From contig JAJRVM010000072.1 of the NCBI GenBank assembly GCA_024277285.1, forward strand, positions 1-45,206: a DNA stretch of 45,206 bases, in the 5' to 3' direction. The position numbers and the translations under genes are program-made. A model generated the notes under the pieces. That model was not told the DNA's origin. It saw only the letters and a list, made by a program, of their open reading frames with translations, and did no database searches. The stretch is from Planctomycetota bacterium. GTDB taxonomy: Bacteria; Planctomycetota; Planctomycetia; Pirellulales; Pirellulaceae. Of this stretch, positions 16,745 through 24,438 are shown one piece after another; position 1 is the first letter of the stretch; every line of letters starts with the position of its first letter.

Positions 16745-17578
16745 CTAACCTCCGTACCCGCTGTATCGCCGCACTCCACGCTGATACATCACGCGCGCCG
16801 CGATCATGAAGAAGATGATCCACGCCGCCTCAATGCACAACTCGACCGGCAGTTCTTCCCGAGGTACCTTGCCGAGGAACACGGCAGCGGGGAAGTAAGC
16901 CAGATACTTCAGCGGCAGCGCGTCGACCAACTGGTGCCAGGGGGCGGGAAGCATATCCAAAGGGAACATGTGGCCGGACAGGAAGAAACTGAACAACATG
17001 TAGATGAAGAGCAGTGAACTGATTTCGAGAAACCAAAACCCAATGAGCCCAATGGTTGCCTCGAGGAAGAAGCCGAGCACAAAGCCCATGACCAATGTCA
17101 GCAGGAAGTAAAGAAAAATGTCCCAGTCCGGCCAGCCGTCCACGAAGAATCCGCGGCAAAGAAAAAAGACGAACGCGAATGGGAATATGGCAACGGAATA
17201 GTACGCCAGCTTGTGCGCGATCCGGTTTAGCAGCAGAAAACCGAGCAAGTCAATCGGCTGTACCAGGAACTTCTTGATCTCGCCGTTGCGTATCTGTAAC
17301 GCGATACCCGATGCCAGGCCGGGCATGCTGGAGAACGCGCGGCTGAGCATCGTCAACAGGTAATAGGCAACCACGTTGCGAAACGAGTATCCGGCAATGT
17401 CGCCACGGTCACGTACTCCAGCCCCAATCGAATCGAAGACCGCCCACCAAAGAAAAATCTGCGTGACAATTGGCAGGAAACGCATCAGCGTGCCCAACGC
17501 AAAATCACCACGATAAACCAGTCGCTCTTCCCAGGCGATTTGCAGAATCGTCCACCAACTGCTTAAACGGGCGTACAT
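16745..17578 (-). CDS. ABC-2 type transporter permease (COG4587/DUF990-like)
   Basis: The first of two paired permeases (277 residues). It has about six membrane helices and a short amphipathic N terminus (MYARLSSWWTILQIAWEERLVYRGDF) typical of this family. A conserved-looking segment near the middle, IRNGEIKKFLVQPIDLLGF, matches the cytoplasmic coupling loop of these proteins. It is read just before the second permease (three-base gap) and after the ATPase. I chose the ATG at 17578; a GTG 13 codons upstream would add an untypical hydrophilic tail. The ribosome-binding site is weak for both. Confidence 0.88.
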   Translation of the reverse strand: MYARLSSWWTILQIAWEERLVYRGDFALGTLMRFLPIVTQIFLWWAVFDSIGAGVRDRGDIAGYSFRNVVAYYLLTMLSRAFSSMPGLASGIALQIRNGEIKKFLVQPIDLLGFLLLNRIAHKLAYYSVAIFPFAFVFFLCRGFFVDGWPDWDIFLYFLLTLVMGFVLGFFLEATIGLIGFWFLEISSLLFIYMLFSFFLSGHMFPLDMLPAPWHQLVDALPLKYLAYFPAAVFLGKVPREELPVELCIEAAWIIFFMIAARVMYQRGVRRYSGYGG

Positions 17579-17911
17579 AGTAGGATTTAGGGCTAAGAAT
17601 TCAGGGCTTGGGGACACAGCACTTTAAGACACAGAACTTATAGCTGGACAACGCCACTCAGCAGAGCGGCGACTATCCGGGGATCTTACGTTCGACCGAC
17701 CAAAGGTAAAGGACGCGTTGCTGCTAGCTGACCCGTCGTGCCTTCCCGCTGGGGCAAGCCGAGCGGAGGGCTTTTCGGAATTAGTGGCGGTTCGTGTTCA
17801 TCAGCGGCCCTCCTCCTGAACGTGTTGTTCGCGTCTTCTTTTCCGTGAACGGTTACAGAGTAGGTAAGTCACTTCACAGTCCTTCCTTACAACGCTCCAC
17901 GCGGCGAGAAG
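17579..17911. other. Spacer between ABC ATPase and permease genes
   Basis: 333 bp within the ABC transporter cluster. It contains an imperfect GC-rich hairpin at 17740-17775 ending in CTTTTC on the plus strand, where no gene needs it; a similar sequence lies at 38794-38824. No open frame here looks real. The long spacer may hold a secondary promoter for the permeases, but I could not identify one. Confidence 0.5.
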
Positions 17912-18913
17912 CTAACTCGCAACTCGGGGCTCGCAACTCTGGGCGCCGGCGAATACTTGAGCGATCACATCTTCGAGCGGAGGGTCTTCGACGGCGATGT
18001 CTTCAATGGTGTAGGCGTTCAGGATCGCGGCCATCACTGCCGCGACTTGACGCCGTTCGACCAACAGCTGTGCCTTGGGCAATTCCACTTCCAGCACGGT
18101 GCCGAAGCGTTCCAGGTCGCTGGCCGTTTGTCCTTCGGCCAATTGAAGTGTCACGATCTTCTGGCCACTGAATTGATCTACGATGCCGCTGAGCGATCCA
18201 TCGTAGTGGATACGCCCTTCGGCGATAATCACTACGCGTTGGCACAGGGCGGTGACGTCTTTCATGTAATGGCTGGTCAGCAGGATCGTGATCTGCCGTT
18301 TTTGCTGGTAGAACTTGAGAAACTGCTGGACGTTGTGCTGGGCGATCACATCGAGTCCGATGGTCGGCTCATCGAGAAACAGGACTTCGGGGCTATGTAG
18401 CAGTGCGGCGATCAGTTCCATTTTCATCCGCTCGCCCAACGACAGTTCGCGTACCGGGCGTGGCAGCAGGTCGCTGACGCTCAGCAGAGAAGTCAGTTCG
18501 TCGAGTGTCTTTTGATACTCGGTCGGGTCGATACGGTAGATTTTCTGGTGCAGCCGAAACGACTCTTGAGCCGGCAAGTCCCACCACAGTTGGTTTTTTT
18601 GCCCCATCACCAAGGCAAACCGTCGTCGGTAGGCGTTTTCGCGCTTCCATGGGATATGTCCCATGACACGGGCGCTGCCGGCGGTTGGTGTGATCACTCC
18701 CGAGAGCAATTTGAGGGTGGTGGTCTTGCCCGCGCCGTTGGGGCCCATGAACGCGACGAATTCGCCTTGTTGAACCTGGAGGTCGATACCGCGTACGGCC
18801 CGGACTTCACGGTACTCGCGTCGGAACAAGCCGCGCAGCGAGGCGCCCAGGCCCTCCCGCTTCTGGTAGACTTGGTACGATTTGGACAGCTCATTAATTT
18901 CGATCGTTGCCAT
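17912..18913 (-). CDS. ABC transporter ATP-binding protein (COG4586-like)
   Basis: The energy-providing subunit of the exporter (333 residues). Walker A is GPNGAGKT (57-64), the Q-loop Gln is near 105, the signature is [10 protein letters not shown] (157-166), and Walker B is LFLDEP (178-183), followed by the H-loop in TSHYMKD. A roughly 40-residue insert before the core ([21 protein letters not shown]) and a C-terminal domain of about 90 residues are characteristic of the large ATPases paired with two DUF990-type permeases. The ATG at 18913 opens the conserved [20 protein letters not shown]-like box lies only about 10 bp upstream (18923-18928, minus strand) but lacks a good -35 element, so I do not call a promoter. 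Divergent from ispF. Confidence 0.93.
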   Translation of the reverse strand: MATIEINELSKSYQVYQKREGLGASLRGLFRREYREVRAVRGIDLQVQQGEFVAFMGPNGAGKTTTLKLLSGVITPTAGSARVMGHIPWKRENAYRRRFALVMGQKNQLWWDLPAQESFRLHQKIYRIDPTEYQKTLDELTSLLSVSDLLPRPVRELSLGERMKMELIAALLHSPEVLFLDEPTIGLDVIAQHNVQQFLKFYQQKRQITILLTSHYMKDVTALCQRVVIIAEGRIHYDGSLSGIVDQFSGQKIVTLQLAEGQTASDLERFGTVLEVELPKAQLLVERRQVAAVMAAILNAYTIEDIAVEDPPLEDVIAQVFAGAQSCEPRVAS

Positions 18914-19023
18914 GGTGGATCGATTATAGAGGCCCGAGGGGTGCGGCGTGAGATGTGCTGCGTCAGGTGGGGTGAGGGAGTGTGGCATGCGTGCCACGAC
19001 GCGCACTGTGGGTTGGCTGAGCG

Positions 19024-19052
19024 TTGTCCAGTTCGGGGCGTTTCGCTATAAT
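19024..19052 (+). promoter_or_regulatory. Sigma70-type promoter for ispF-cysS
   Basis: TTGTCC (19024-19029), a 17-bp spacer and a consensus TATAAT (19047-19052). Transcription would begin near 19059. This rules out the TTG at 19024 as a start codon for ispF and supports a start near 19174. Confidence 0.75.
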
Positions 19053-19173
19053 CGCCGCGCACCGGGCGATTGCAGCGTTCCCGGCCCCGGGGCTTGGTGG
19101 GCAGCGGAATGTCGGCCGTGGCGGTGAACGCGGCCGGAGGCGAAAACACCCAAAAAATGAGGAATCGACTACG

Positions 19174-19671
19174 ATTGGCAACCGAATTGGCATAGGGCAT
19201 GACACGCACCGGCTTGCGGCCGGGGGCCCGCTACGGCTCGGTGGAATTGACATTCCCCACGATGCTCACCTGCTTGGGCACAGTGACGCCGATGTGTTGC
19301 TGCACGCAGTGACCGACGCGTTGTTGGGCGCCACCGCGATGGGCGATATTGGCGAATTGTTCCCCGATACGGCCGACGAGAACCGGGGACGCGATTCCGC
19401 GGAAATGCTCCAACTGGCATATCAGCAGGTTCGCCAAGCCGGTTACTATGTGGTGAATATCGACTGCATTGTGTTTGCTCAGCAGCCCAAATTGAGCGTT
19501 TATAAACGCTCGATTCGCGCGCAAATCGCGAAAATACTGGCATTGCCGGTTGAATCGGTCGGCTTGAAAGCGAAGACCGGCGAGCAGGTGGGGCCGATCG
19601 GCCGGCTGGAAGCGATCTCGGCCCAGTGCATCGTGCTGCTCGATTCCCAACGGGATCGCGGCTCCAACTGA
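19174..19671 (+). CDS. ispF: 2-C-methyl-D-erythritol 2,4-cyclodiphosphate synthase, probable ATT start
   Basis: The MEP-pathway enzyme that cyclises the CDP-methylerythritol phosphate intermediate, releasing CMP, on the way to isoprenoid precursors. It is about 165 residues long, as usual. It shows the N-terminal GIGHDTHRL with metal-binding Asp and His, HSDADVLLHAVTDALLGA, GDIGELFPDT, and the late KAKTGEQVGPIGR. The start is odd. The open frame has no ATG, GTG or TTG between 19027 and the conserved N terminus. A GAGGA at 19159-19163 stands 10 bases before an ATT (19174) and 7 before an ACG (19171). ATT gives MGNRIGIGHDTHRL, the family length. The nearby plus-strand promoter excludes the distant TTG at 19024. 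cysS follows after 36 bp. Confidence 0.92.
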   Translation: MGNRIGIGHDTHRLAAGGPLRLGGIDIPHDAHLLGHSDADVLLHAVTDALLGATAMGDIGELFPDTADENRGRDSAEMLQLAYQQVRQAGYYVVNIDCIVFAQQPKLSVYKRSIRAQIAKILALPVESVGLKAKTGEQVGPIGRLEAISAQCIVLLDSQRDRGSN

Positions 19672-19707
19672 GTTTCATTGCCCCGCACGGAAGATGGTGA
19701 ATCTATC

Positions 19708-21273
19708 ATGGCCCTTCGAATCTACAACACGCTGACACGCTCCAAAGAGCCATTTGAACCGGTCGAGCCGGGTAAGGTCGGAATCTATCTATGTGGTCCG
19801 ACCGTCTACGACCGCGCGCATATCGGGCACATGGTCGGTCCGGTGATCTTCGACACGATCAAACGCTACTTGGTCCATTCGGGCTACGAGGTCACTTGGG
19901 TCGTCAATATCACGGATGTCGACGACAAACTGATCAAAAAGGCCAACGATCGCGGCATGTCCATGGCCGAAGTGGCACGTGAGAATATTGCGGACTATCT
20001 ACAGAATCTCGCCGGGTTGGGTGTCGATCAGATCGACAAGATGCCCAAGGCCACCGAATCGATGGACGATATCATCGCGTTGACGGCGGCGTTGATCGAA
20101 CGCGGGTATGCGTATGAAGTAGAAGGGGATGTGTTTTTTGATGTCGCTCGCGATCGGGAATACGGCAAGTTGACCAACCGTACCCTCGACTCACTGCAAG
20201 GAGAAGGTGGTGGCGCGGCCGCCAAGAAACGCTCGGCTGCCGATTTCGCGCTCTGGAAATCGGCGAAGCCAGATGAGCCTTCATGGAAAAGCCCATGGGG
20301 CCCTGGTCGACCCGGTTGGCACATCGAGTGTTCTGCGATGAGTCGTAGCCTGTTAGGAGAGACGTTCGATATTCACGGCGGTGGACTCGATCTGGTCTTT
20401 CCTCACCACGAAAATGAAATTGCGCAGAGCGAGTGCTGTCATGGAGCTCCCATGGCCAGGTACTGGATGCACAACGGATTGCTGAAACGCGCGGCCGCCG
20501 GCAAGATCGGTGGACGCTCGGAACGCGAGGATACGGCGAGTAAGGGGGTTTCGCTCGAAGAGATCCAACGGGCGACCGCCGAGAAAGAGAGTCGCTCGGG
20601 CGGAGCGGGGGGCTTGGCCGCCATGATCCAGGACTTGGGTGGCGAGCTGATTCGATTCTTCTTGCTGCGCACGCACTACCGTAGCACCGTGCTCTATAGC
20701 GACGAAGCACTTCAAGAAGCACGCACCGCTCTGGATACCTACTACCGCTTTTTTGAACGCTTTGAACGCGTGACCGGCACCAGCTTCTACGATATTCCTG
20801 TCGCACGCTCGCGCGCCGACGGAATGTGGGACTCTGAATCTGACCCGATGCTTGAGGATGTCCAGAAGCATCGCAACGCGTTTCTCGACAAAATGGACGA
20901 CGACTTTAACACCGGCGGAGCGATCAGCGATCTGTTCGACCTCGTCCGCCTGCTCAACAAGTTCGTCGATCAGAATAAATTGGAAGATACGGAAAACCCC
21001 GATGCGCAGCAGGTTGCCGCACTGCAACGTGGCGCCAGTGCGTTGCGCGAGCTGGCTGCGTTGCTGGGATTGTTCCGCGAAAAAACGGCTGATCAGGCAC
21101 CGGAAAGCGAAAGCGAGCTGGTTGCCCCGCTGATGGAATTGGTCATCGAACTGCGTGCGGCAGCAAGAAAGAACAAGGACTTTGCCACCGCCGATCGCAT
21201 TCGCGACGTGCTTACCGAAATCGGCATTGTCTTGGAAGACCGCAAAGGTGGCACAAGCTGGCGCGTTGAGTGA
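19708..21273 (+). CDS. cysS: Cysteinyl-tRNA synthetase with altered KMSKS loop
   Basis: A class I synthetase of 521 residues that charges tRNA-Cys. The HIGH motif is RAHIGH (36-41). The zinc ligands expected for cysteine recognition are present: Cys29, Cys208, His233, Glu237. After MHNGLLK (254-260), about 32 extra residues (261-292) precede the place where KMSKS should be. There the protein reads KESRS (293-297) followed by GGAGG, so Met and the second Lys are replaced. The reading frame and later parts (HYRST, the C-terminal helical domain) look intact, so this seems to be a lineage variant, not a pseudogene. The start ATG at 19708 follows GGTGA; it is probably co-transcribed with ispF. Confidence 0.95.
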   Translation: MALRIYNTLTRSKEPFEPVEPGKVGIYLCGPTVYDRAHIGHMVGPVIFDTIKRYLVHSGYEVTWVVNITDVDDKLIKKANDRGMSMAEVARENIADYLQNLAGLGVDQIDKMPKATESMDDIIALTAALIERGYAYEVEGDVFFDVARDREYGKLTNRTLDSLQGEGGGAAAKKRSAADFALWKSAKPDEPSWKSPWGPGRPGWHIECSAMSRSLLGETFDIHGGGLDLVFPHHENEIAQSECCHGAPMARYWMHNGLLKRAAAGKIGGRSEREDTASKGVSLEEIQRATAEKESRSGGAGGLAAMIQDLGGELIRFFLLRTHYRSTVLYSDEALQEARTALDTYYRFFERFERVTGTSFYDIPVARSRADGMWDSESDPMLEDVQKHRNAFLDKMDDDFNTGGAISDLFDLVRLLNKFVDQNKLEDTENPDAQQVAALQRGASALRELAALLGLFREKTADQAPESESELVAPLMELVIELRAAARKNKDFATADRIRDVLTEIGIVLEDRKGGTSWRVE

Positions 21274-21298
21274 GTTGCTCTCGCCGGTTGAATCTTAG

Positions 21299-21514
21299 GT
21301 AACCGTTTACCCAAATGAAGTTAAACGTGCATTGAGGTTTGGTTGGCTGTGGATCGACCCCCACCGCCTTCGGCGCTGGGGGAGAGGGGGGAGTTATTGG
21401 GATCGGCGTCTTAGCTGGCAAAACTCGTTCACCTACGGGGCAAGCCCGTAGGGGGCCCTGGCTTAGTCAAACGCGGCAATCGGCTAAACAGATACAAATC
21501 GGCTAAACAGATAC
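21299..21514. mobile_element. Decayed MITE-like element, copy 1 of the hairpin family
   Basis: The left end GTAACCGTTTACCCAAATGA (from 21299) closely matches the right end of the intact element at 22224-22502 read in reverse. The right end reads GGCTAAACAGATAC and occurs twice, 19 bp apart, ending at 21495 and 21514. The flanking octamers AATCTTAG (21291-21298) and AAATTTAG (21515-21522) agree at six of eight positions. Inside are a GC hairpin (21358-21382, one mismatch) and a second hairpin around cctacggggcaagcccgtagg (about 21431-21452). Confidence 0.65.
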
Positions 21515-21545
21515 AAATTTAGGACTTCGAGACCTGAGATTCTCA

Positions 21546-21699
21546 ACTCTGGACTCAGGACTCTGGACTCTGGACTCAGGACTCAGGACTCTGGACTCTG
21601 GACTCAGGACTCAGGACTCAGGACTCAGGACTCTGGACTCTGGGCTCTGGGCTCTGGACTCTGGACTCAGGACTCAGGACTCTGGACTCAGGACTCAGG
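21546..21699. repeat. Heptanucleotide array, 22 units of ACTC(A/T)GG
   Basis: Twenty-two uninterrupted 7-bp units, nearly all ACTCTGG or ACTCAGG, with two GCTCTGG units (15 and 16). The order of A and T variants suggests block duplications of several units. The array ends 15 bp before the ATG of ruvC and supplies the only AGGA-like sequence upstream of it. Confidence 0.95.
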
Positions 21700-21714
21700 A
21701 CTTTCAATAAGCAT

Positions 21715-22215
21715 ATGGCACAACAGACACGAGTTCTGGGGATCGATCCTGGCCTGAACATAACCGGATATGCCGTGCTGGAGTTCGCCGGAGGTGGTGC
21801 GCAGCTATGCGAGGCTGGGGTGGTACGCAGCACGGCCAAGCGGTCCCTTGAGCGACGATTGGTCGAGATTCACGAGGGTGTGAGCGACGTGATCGCGTCG
21901 TTGCAACCGCGTGTGATGGCGGTGGAAGAACTGTTCAGCCATTACAAACGCCCACGCACGGCGATTCTCATGGGCCATGCGCGTGGGGTCATTTGTCTGG
22001 CCGCCGCCGCCGCTGGCCTGCAGGTGCAAAGCTATGCGGCGACGCAAGTCAAGAAAATGCTGACTGGCAGCGGCCGCGCCACGAAATTACAGATCCAATT
22101 GGCGATTTGCCGGGAGTTTTCGTTGTCGCAGCCGCCCGAGCCCCCGGACGTGGCCGATGCACTGGCAATCGCATTGTGTCATTGGTATATGAACCGGCAA
22201 GTTGTCAGCATTTAG
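21715..22215 (+). CDS. ruvC: Holliday junction resolvase RuvC
   Basis: Structure-specific endonuclease (166 residues, usual length) that cuts four-way junctions symmetrically as a dimer. The four catalytic acids are visible: Asp in GIDPG near the N terminus, Glu in VEELFSHYK, and two Asp in PPDVADALAIALCH. The gene begins a ruvC-ruvA-ruvB series. The ATG at 21715 has no good ribosome-binding site; the closest AGGA is about 14 bases upstream, at the end of the heptamer array. Repeat-length changes could therefore alter its expression (inference). Its TAG stop touches the target-site duplication of the MITE that follows. Confidence 0.96.
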   Translation: MAQQTRVLGIDPGLNITGYAVLEFAGGGAQLCEAGVVRSTAKRSLERRLVEIHEGVSDVIASLQPRVMAVEELFSHYKRPRTAILMGHARGVICLAAAAAGLQVQSYAATQVKKMLTGSGRATKLQIQLAICREFSLSQPPEPPDVADALAIALCHWYMNRQVVSI

Positions 22216-22606
22216 GTTGTTTCGTAACTGTTTAGTTATCGGAAGTGGACGTGCACTCGAGTTCGTTTTCCATCGGTCGCCCCCCACCGCCTTGTGCGGT
22301 GGGTGAAGAGGATTGGCAGGCTACCCGTGGCGTCCCATCCCCCCCATATGCACGGCCCCACTCCCCTCCCCGCCGCCGCAGGCGGCGGGGAGGGGAGTGG
22401 GGTAGCTGGCATCGCGGGTAGCTCACTAGGCGTTTTCACCCATGGGACGAGCCCATGGGAGTCTTTTGAAAGCGACATTACTTCATTTGGCTAAACTGTT
22501 ACGTTGTTTCTTGTTTACGGGTAGGAAAAAGAACGCCGACTGGTCGACTTTTGGCTGACCAGTCAATCCAATCATCGATCAACAAGCATGGAAGGCAGAG
22601 TTCACC
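22216..22606. other. Spacer between ruvC and ruvA, mostly a MITE
   Basis: The two 8-bp target-site duplications and the 279-bp element fill 22216-22510. The remaining 96 bp precede the ruvA TTG start and include cgactggtcgacttttggctgaccagtcaa, a short inverted repeat (GACTGGTC/GACCAGTC at about 22538-22566) that could act as an operator or hairpin. No promoter is evident. Confidence 0.6.
22224..22502. mobile_element. MITE with 8-bp target-site duplication
   Basis: A 279-bp non-coding element. Left end GTAACTGTTTAG (22224-22235), right end CTAAACTGTTAC (22491-22502): inverted repeats matching at 11 of 12 positions. It is flanked by perfect GTTGTTTC direct repeats (22216-22223 and 22503-22510). 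Inside are a 22-bp perfect stem with a GCA triloop (22356-22377 with 22381-22402), a weaker CCCCACCGC/GCGGTGGG hairpin near 22281, and a CCCATGGG-type hairpin near 22439-22460. It carries no transposase. GTAA termini and 8-bp duplications are features described for IS66-family elements, so an IS66-type transposase may have mobilised it (inference). Confidence 0.85.
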
Positions 22607-23236
22607 TTGATTACACGCATCACAGGAACCTTGGCTAGTGTTCGGGACGCGGACGCGACGTTGGCGGCGGGCACGTTTGACTATCAAGTACTCGTCCCAG
22701 ACTTTGTACGACGCCAGCTTCAAAGCCAGTTGGGCAAGGAAATTAGCTTACACACGGTCCATTATCTTGACGGCAATCCGGCCCATGGCAAGCTGACGCC
22801 GCGATTGGTCGGTTTCCTGTCGGAAGTGGAGCGCGAGTTCTTTGAGATGTTTTGCTCGGTCGACGGAGTGGGAGTGCGCAAGGCGTTGCGCGCCATGGTC
22901 AGGCCGGTTCGCGACGTGGCGGCGCTGATTGCCGACCAGGATGCCAAAGGGCTCTCGGCCCTGCCAGGGGTCGGGCCCGCGACCGCCGAGCGCATTATCG
23001 CCAAGCTGCGGCGCAAGATGTGCAAGTTCGCGCTGATCGCGCAACGCGAGGAGACGGACACTCATTTGGTGCAACATGACGTCGTCGAAGATACGTTCCA
23101 GTTGCTGACCCAGCTCGGCCATGGCGAAGCCGAGGCACGCAAGATGCTCGACGACACGCTGGCAACCAAGAAGCGTTTCAAAGATGTCGACGCGCTGATG
23201 CACGCGGTTTACGAGACCCGGAATGAACCCAAATAG
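22607..23236 (+). CDS. ruvA: Holliday junction branch migration protein RuvA
   Basis: The junction-binding tetramer that targets the RuvB motor (209 residues). The N-terminal OB-fold starts MITRITGTLASVRD. The helix-hairpin-helix pair follows (FCSVDGVGVRKALRAM and LSALPGVGPATAERIIAKLR), and the C-terminal three-helix domain that contacts RuvB ends ALMHAVYETR. The start is the TTG at 22607, since the TRITG strand is the family N terminus and no in-frame ATG or GTG precedes it. The weak GGCAGAG upstream and the TTG codon suggest modest translation. The usual tight coupling to ruvC is broken by the inserted MITE. Confidence 0.93.
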   Translation: MITRITGTLASVRDADATLAAGTFDYQVLVPDFVRRQLQSQLGKEISLHTVHYLDGNPAHGKLTPRLVGFLSEVEREFFEMFCSVDGVGVRKALRAMVRPVRDVAALIADQDAKGLSALPGVGPATAERIIAKLRRKMCKFALIAQREETDTHLVQHDVVEDTFQLLTQLGHGEAEARKMLDDTLATKKRFKDVDALMHAVYETRNEPK

Positions 23237-23424
23237 AGGGTTGTGGCGTTCTGCTGACACGACGGTTCTCGCGGTTTTCGCCATGACCAGCCCCACAAAT
23301 CGGCTTTGACAAAGCTCGAGCGTAAGTACCACGCACTGGTCGGATATCCTTCCTTGGCGAGCGTGGATCTGCTAAACTCGCGCCGTTCTTTAGTTCACAT
23401 ACGTTCACTGTTGGGTCGGATCTT

Positions 23425-24438
23425 ATGGTACGCGAACCGATTGTGGGTACATCGCCGCCGGGAGGCGACGACCCGGAGCGCGATCTGCGCCCGCAGCGGA
23501 TGAAGGACATGATTGGCCAATTGGATGTATGCGAGCGTTTGCGGATCGCGATTGACGCGACCCGCAAACGGGGGGAGGCGTTGGGACATGTCCTGTTTGA
23601 CGGCCCACCCGGATTGGGGAAGACCACTTTCGCGGTTTGCATTCCGAACGAAATGGAAGTCGGTGTGCAGTTGACCAGCGGCGCGATTCTCAAGGCTCCC
23701 AAGGATCTGGTGCCCTATTTGACTAATGCGGAAGAGCGGTCGGTGCTGTTTATCGACGAGATCCATCGGTTGCCTCGCGCGGTGGAAGAGTACCTGTACA
23801 CGGCGATGGAAGACTTTCGTATCGATATTGTGCTGGGCGAGGGAGTTAATGCACGCACGCACAATCTGTGGCTCAAGCCGTTCACACTCATTGGCGCTAC
23901 CACGCGTGCCGGGATGCTCAGTGGGCCGCTACGCGATCGTTTTCAATTGCGCGAGCATTTGGGGTTCTACTCGATCGCCGAGTTAACCGTGTTGGTGCAG
24001 CGTAACGCGAAGAAGTTGCGGGTCGAAATCGACCAGCGCGCGGCCGAGGAGATTGCTCAACGCAGTCGCTCGACGCCGCGGATCGCCAATAATCGATTGC
24101 GTTGGGTACGCGACTACGCCACGAGCCGCGCCGATGGGCGTGCGACATACAACGTTACTCGCGACGCGCTCAAAATGGCGGGCATCGATTCGGCCGGGCT
24201 TGATGCCCAGGATCGCCGCTATCTGGAGACACTGATCCGTGTCTTCAGCGGTGGACCCGCTGGCGTCGATGCGATCGCTCACACCATGAGCACCTCTTCC
24301 GATACGCTCGAAGACGAGGTCGAGCCATTCTTGCTCCGCAGCGAACTTCTGGTGCGAACGCCCCGTGGCAGAGTCGCCACCGCCAACGCCTACCAACACC
24401 TGCAGTTGCCCCCGCCCAGTAGTGATGCGTCGTCCTGA
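23425..24438 (+). CDS. ruvB: Holliday junction branch migration ATPase RuvB
   Basis: AAA+ motor (337 residues) that drives branch migration with RuvA. It has the characteristic MIGQLDVCERLRIAI start of the ATPase domain, Walker A GPPGLGKTT, Walker B DEIHRL, sensor 1 GATTR, an arginine finger in GPLRDRF, sensor 2 in STPRIANNRLRWVRDYA, and the C-terminal winged helix ending in RTPRGR. The 25-residue N-terminal lead is normal for the family. The start ATG at 23425 follows GGATCTT. It lies 188 bp after ruvA, so it may have its own promoter; I could not define one. A repeat-rich region with a terminator-like hairpin follows. Confidence 0.97.
   Translation: MVREPIVGTSPPGGDDPERDLRPQRMKDMIGQLDVCERLRIAIDATRKRGEALGHVLFDGPPGLGKTTFAVCIPNEMEVGVQLTSGAILKAPKDLVPYLTNAEERSVLFIDEIHRLPRAVEEYLYTAMEDFRIDIVLGEGVNARTHNLWLKPFTLIGATTRAGMLSGPLRDRFQLREHLGFYSIAELTVLVQRNAKKLRVEIDQRAAEEIAQRSRSTPRIANNRLRWVRDYATSRADGRATYNVTRDALKMAGIDSAGLDAQDRRYLETLIRVFSGGPAGVDAIAHTMSTSSDTLEDEVEPFLLRSELLVRTPRGRVATANAYQHLQLPPPSSDASS

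Larger units (their letters stand above)
21274..21714. other. Repeat-filled spacer between cysS and ruvC
   Basis: This 441-bp gap is almost entirely repetitive: a degenerate hairpin element with GTAAC-type ends (21299-21514) and a 22-unit heptanucleotide array (21546-21699). Only 15 bp separate the array from the ruvC start codon. Confidence 0.8.

Noticed and set aside
17740..17775. Plus-strand hairpin with CTTTTC resembling a terminator
   Set aside because: No plus-strand gene lies before it. It sits between co-directional minus-strand ABC genes, so it is more likely a repeat fragment, similar to the one at 38794-38824.
18923..18928. TATAAT on the minus strand just before the ABC ATPase start
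   Set aside because: No matching -35 box at 16-18 bp, and it would leave an almost leaderless transcript; not enough to call a promoter.
19024..19173. N-terminal extension of IspF from a TTG at 19024
   Set aside because: It would add about 50 untypical residues and start inside the -35 box of a good promoter.
21546..21699. CRISPR array
   Set aside because: Units are contiguous 7-mers with no spacers and no cas genes nearby. The 66-bp array also lacks variable spacers.
21618..21839. Minus-strand open frame with a VLSPESR-type repeat peptide upstream of ruvC
   Set aside because: It is the heptanucleotide array read in frame (three units make seven codons) and overlaps the start of ruvC.
22232..22478. 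Minus-strand open frames inside the element after ruvC
   Set aside because: They lie entirely inside the hairpin element; composition follows the palindromes and nothing resembles a transposase.
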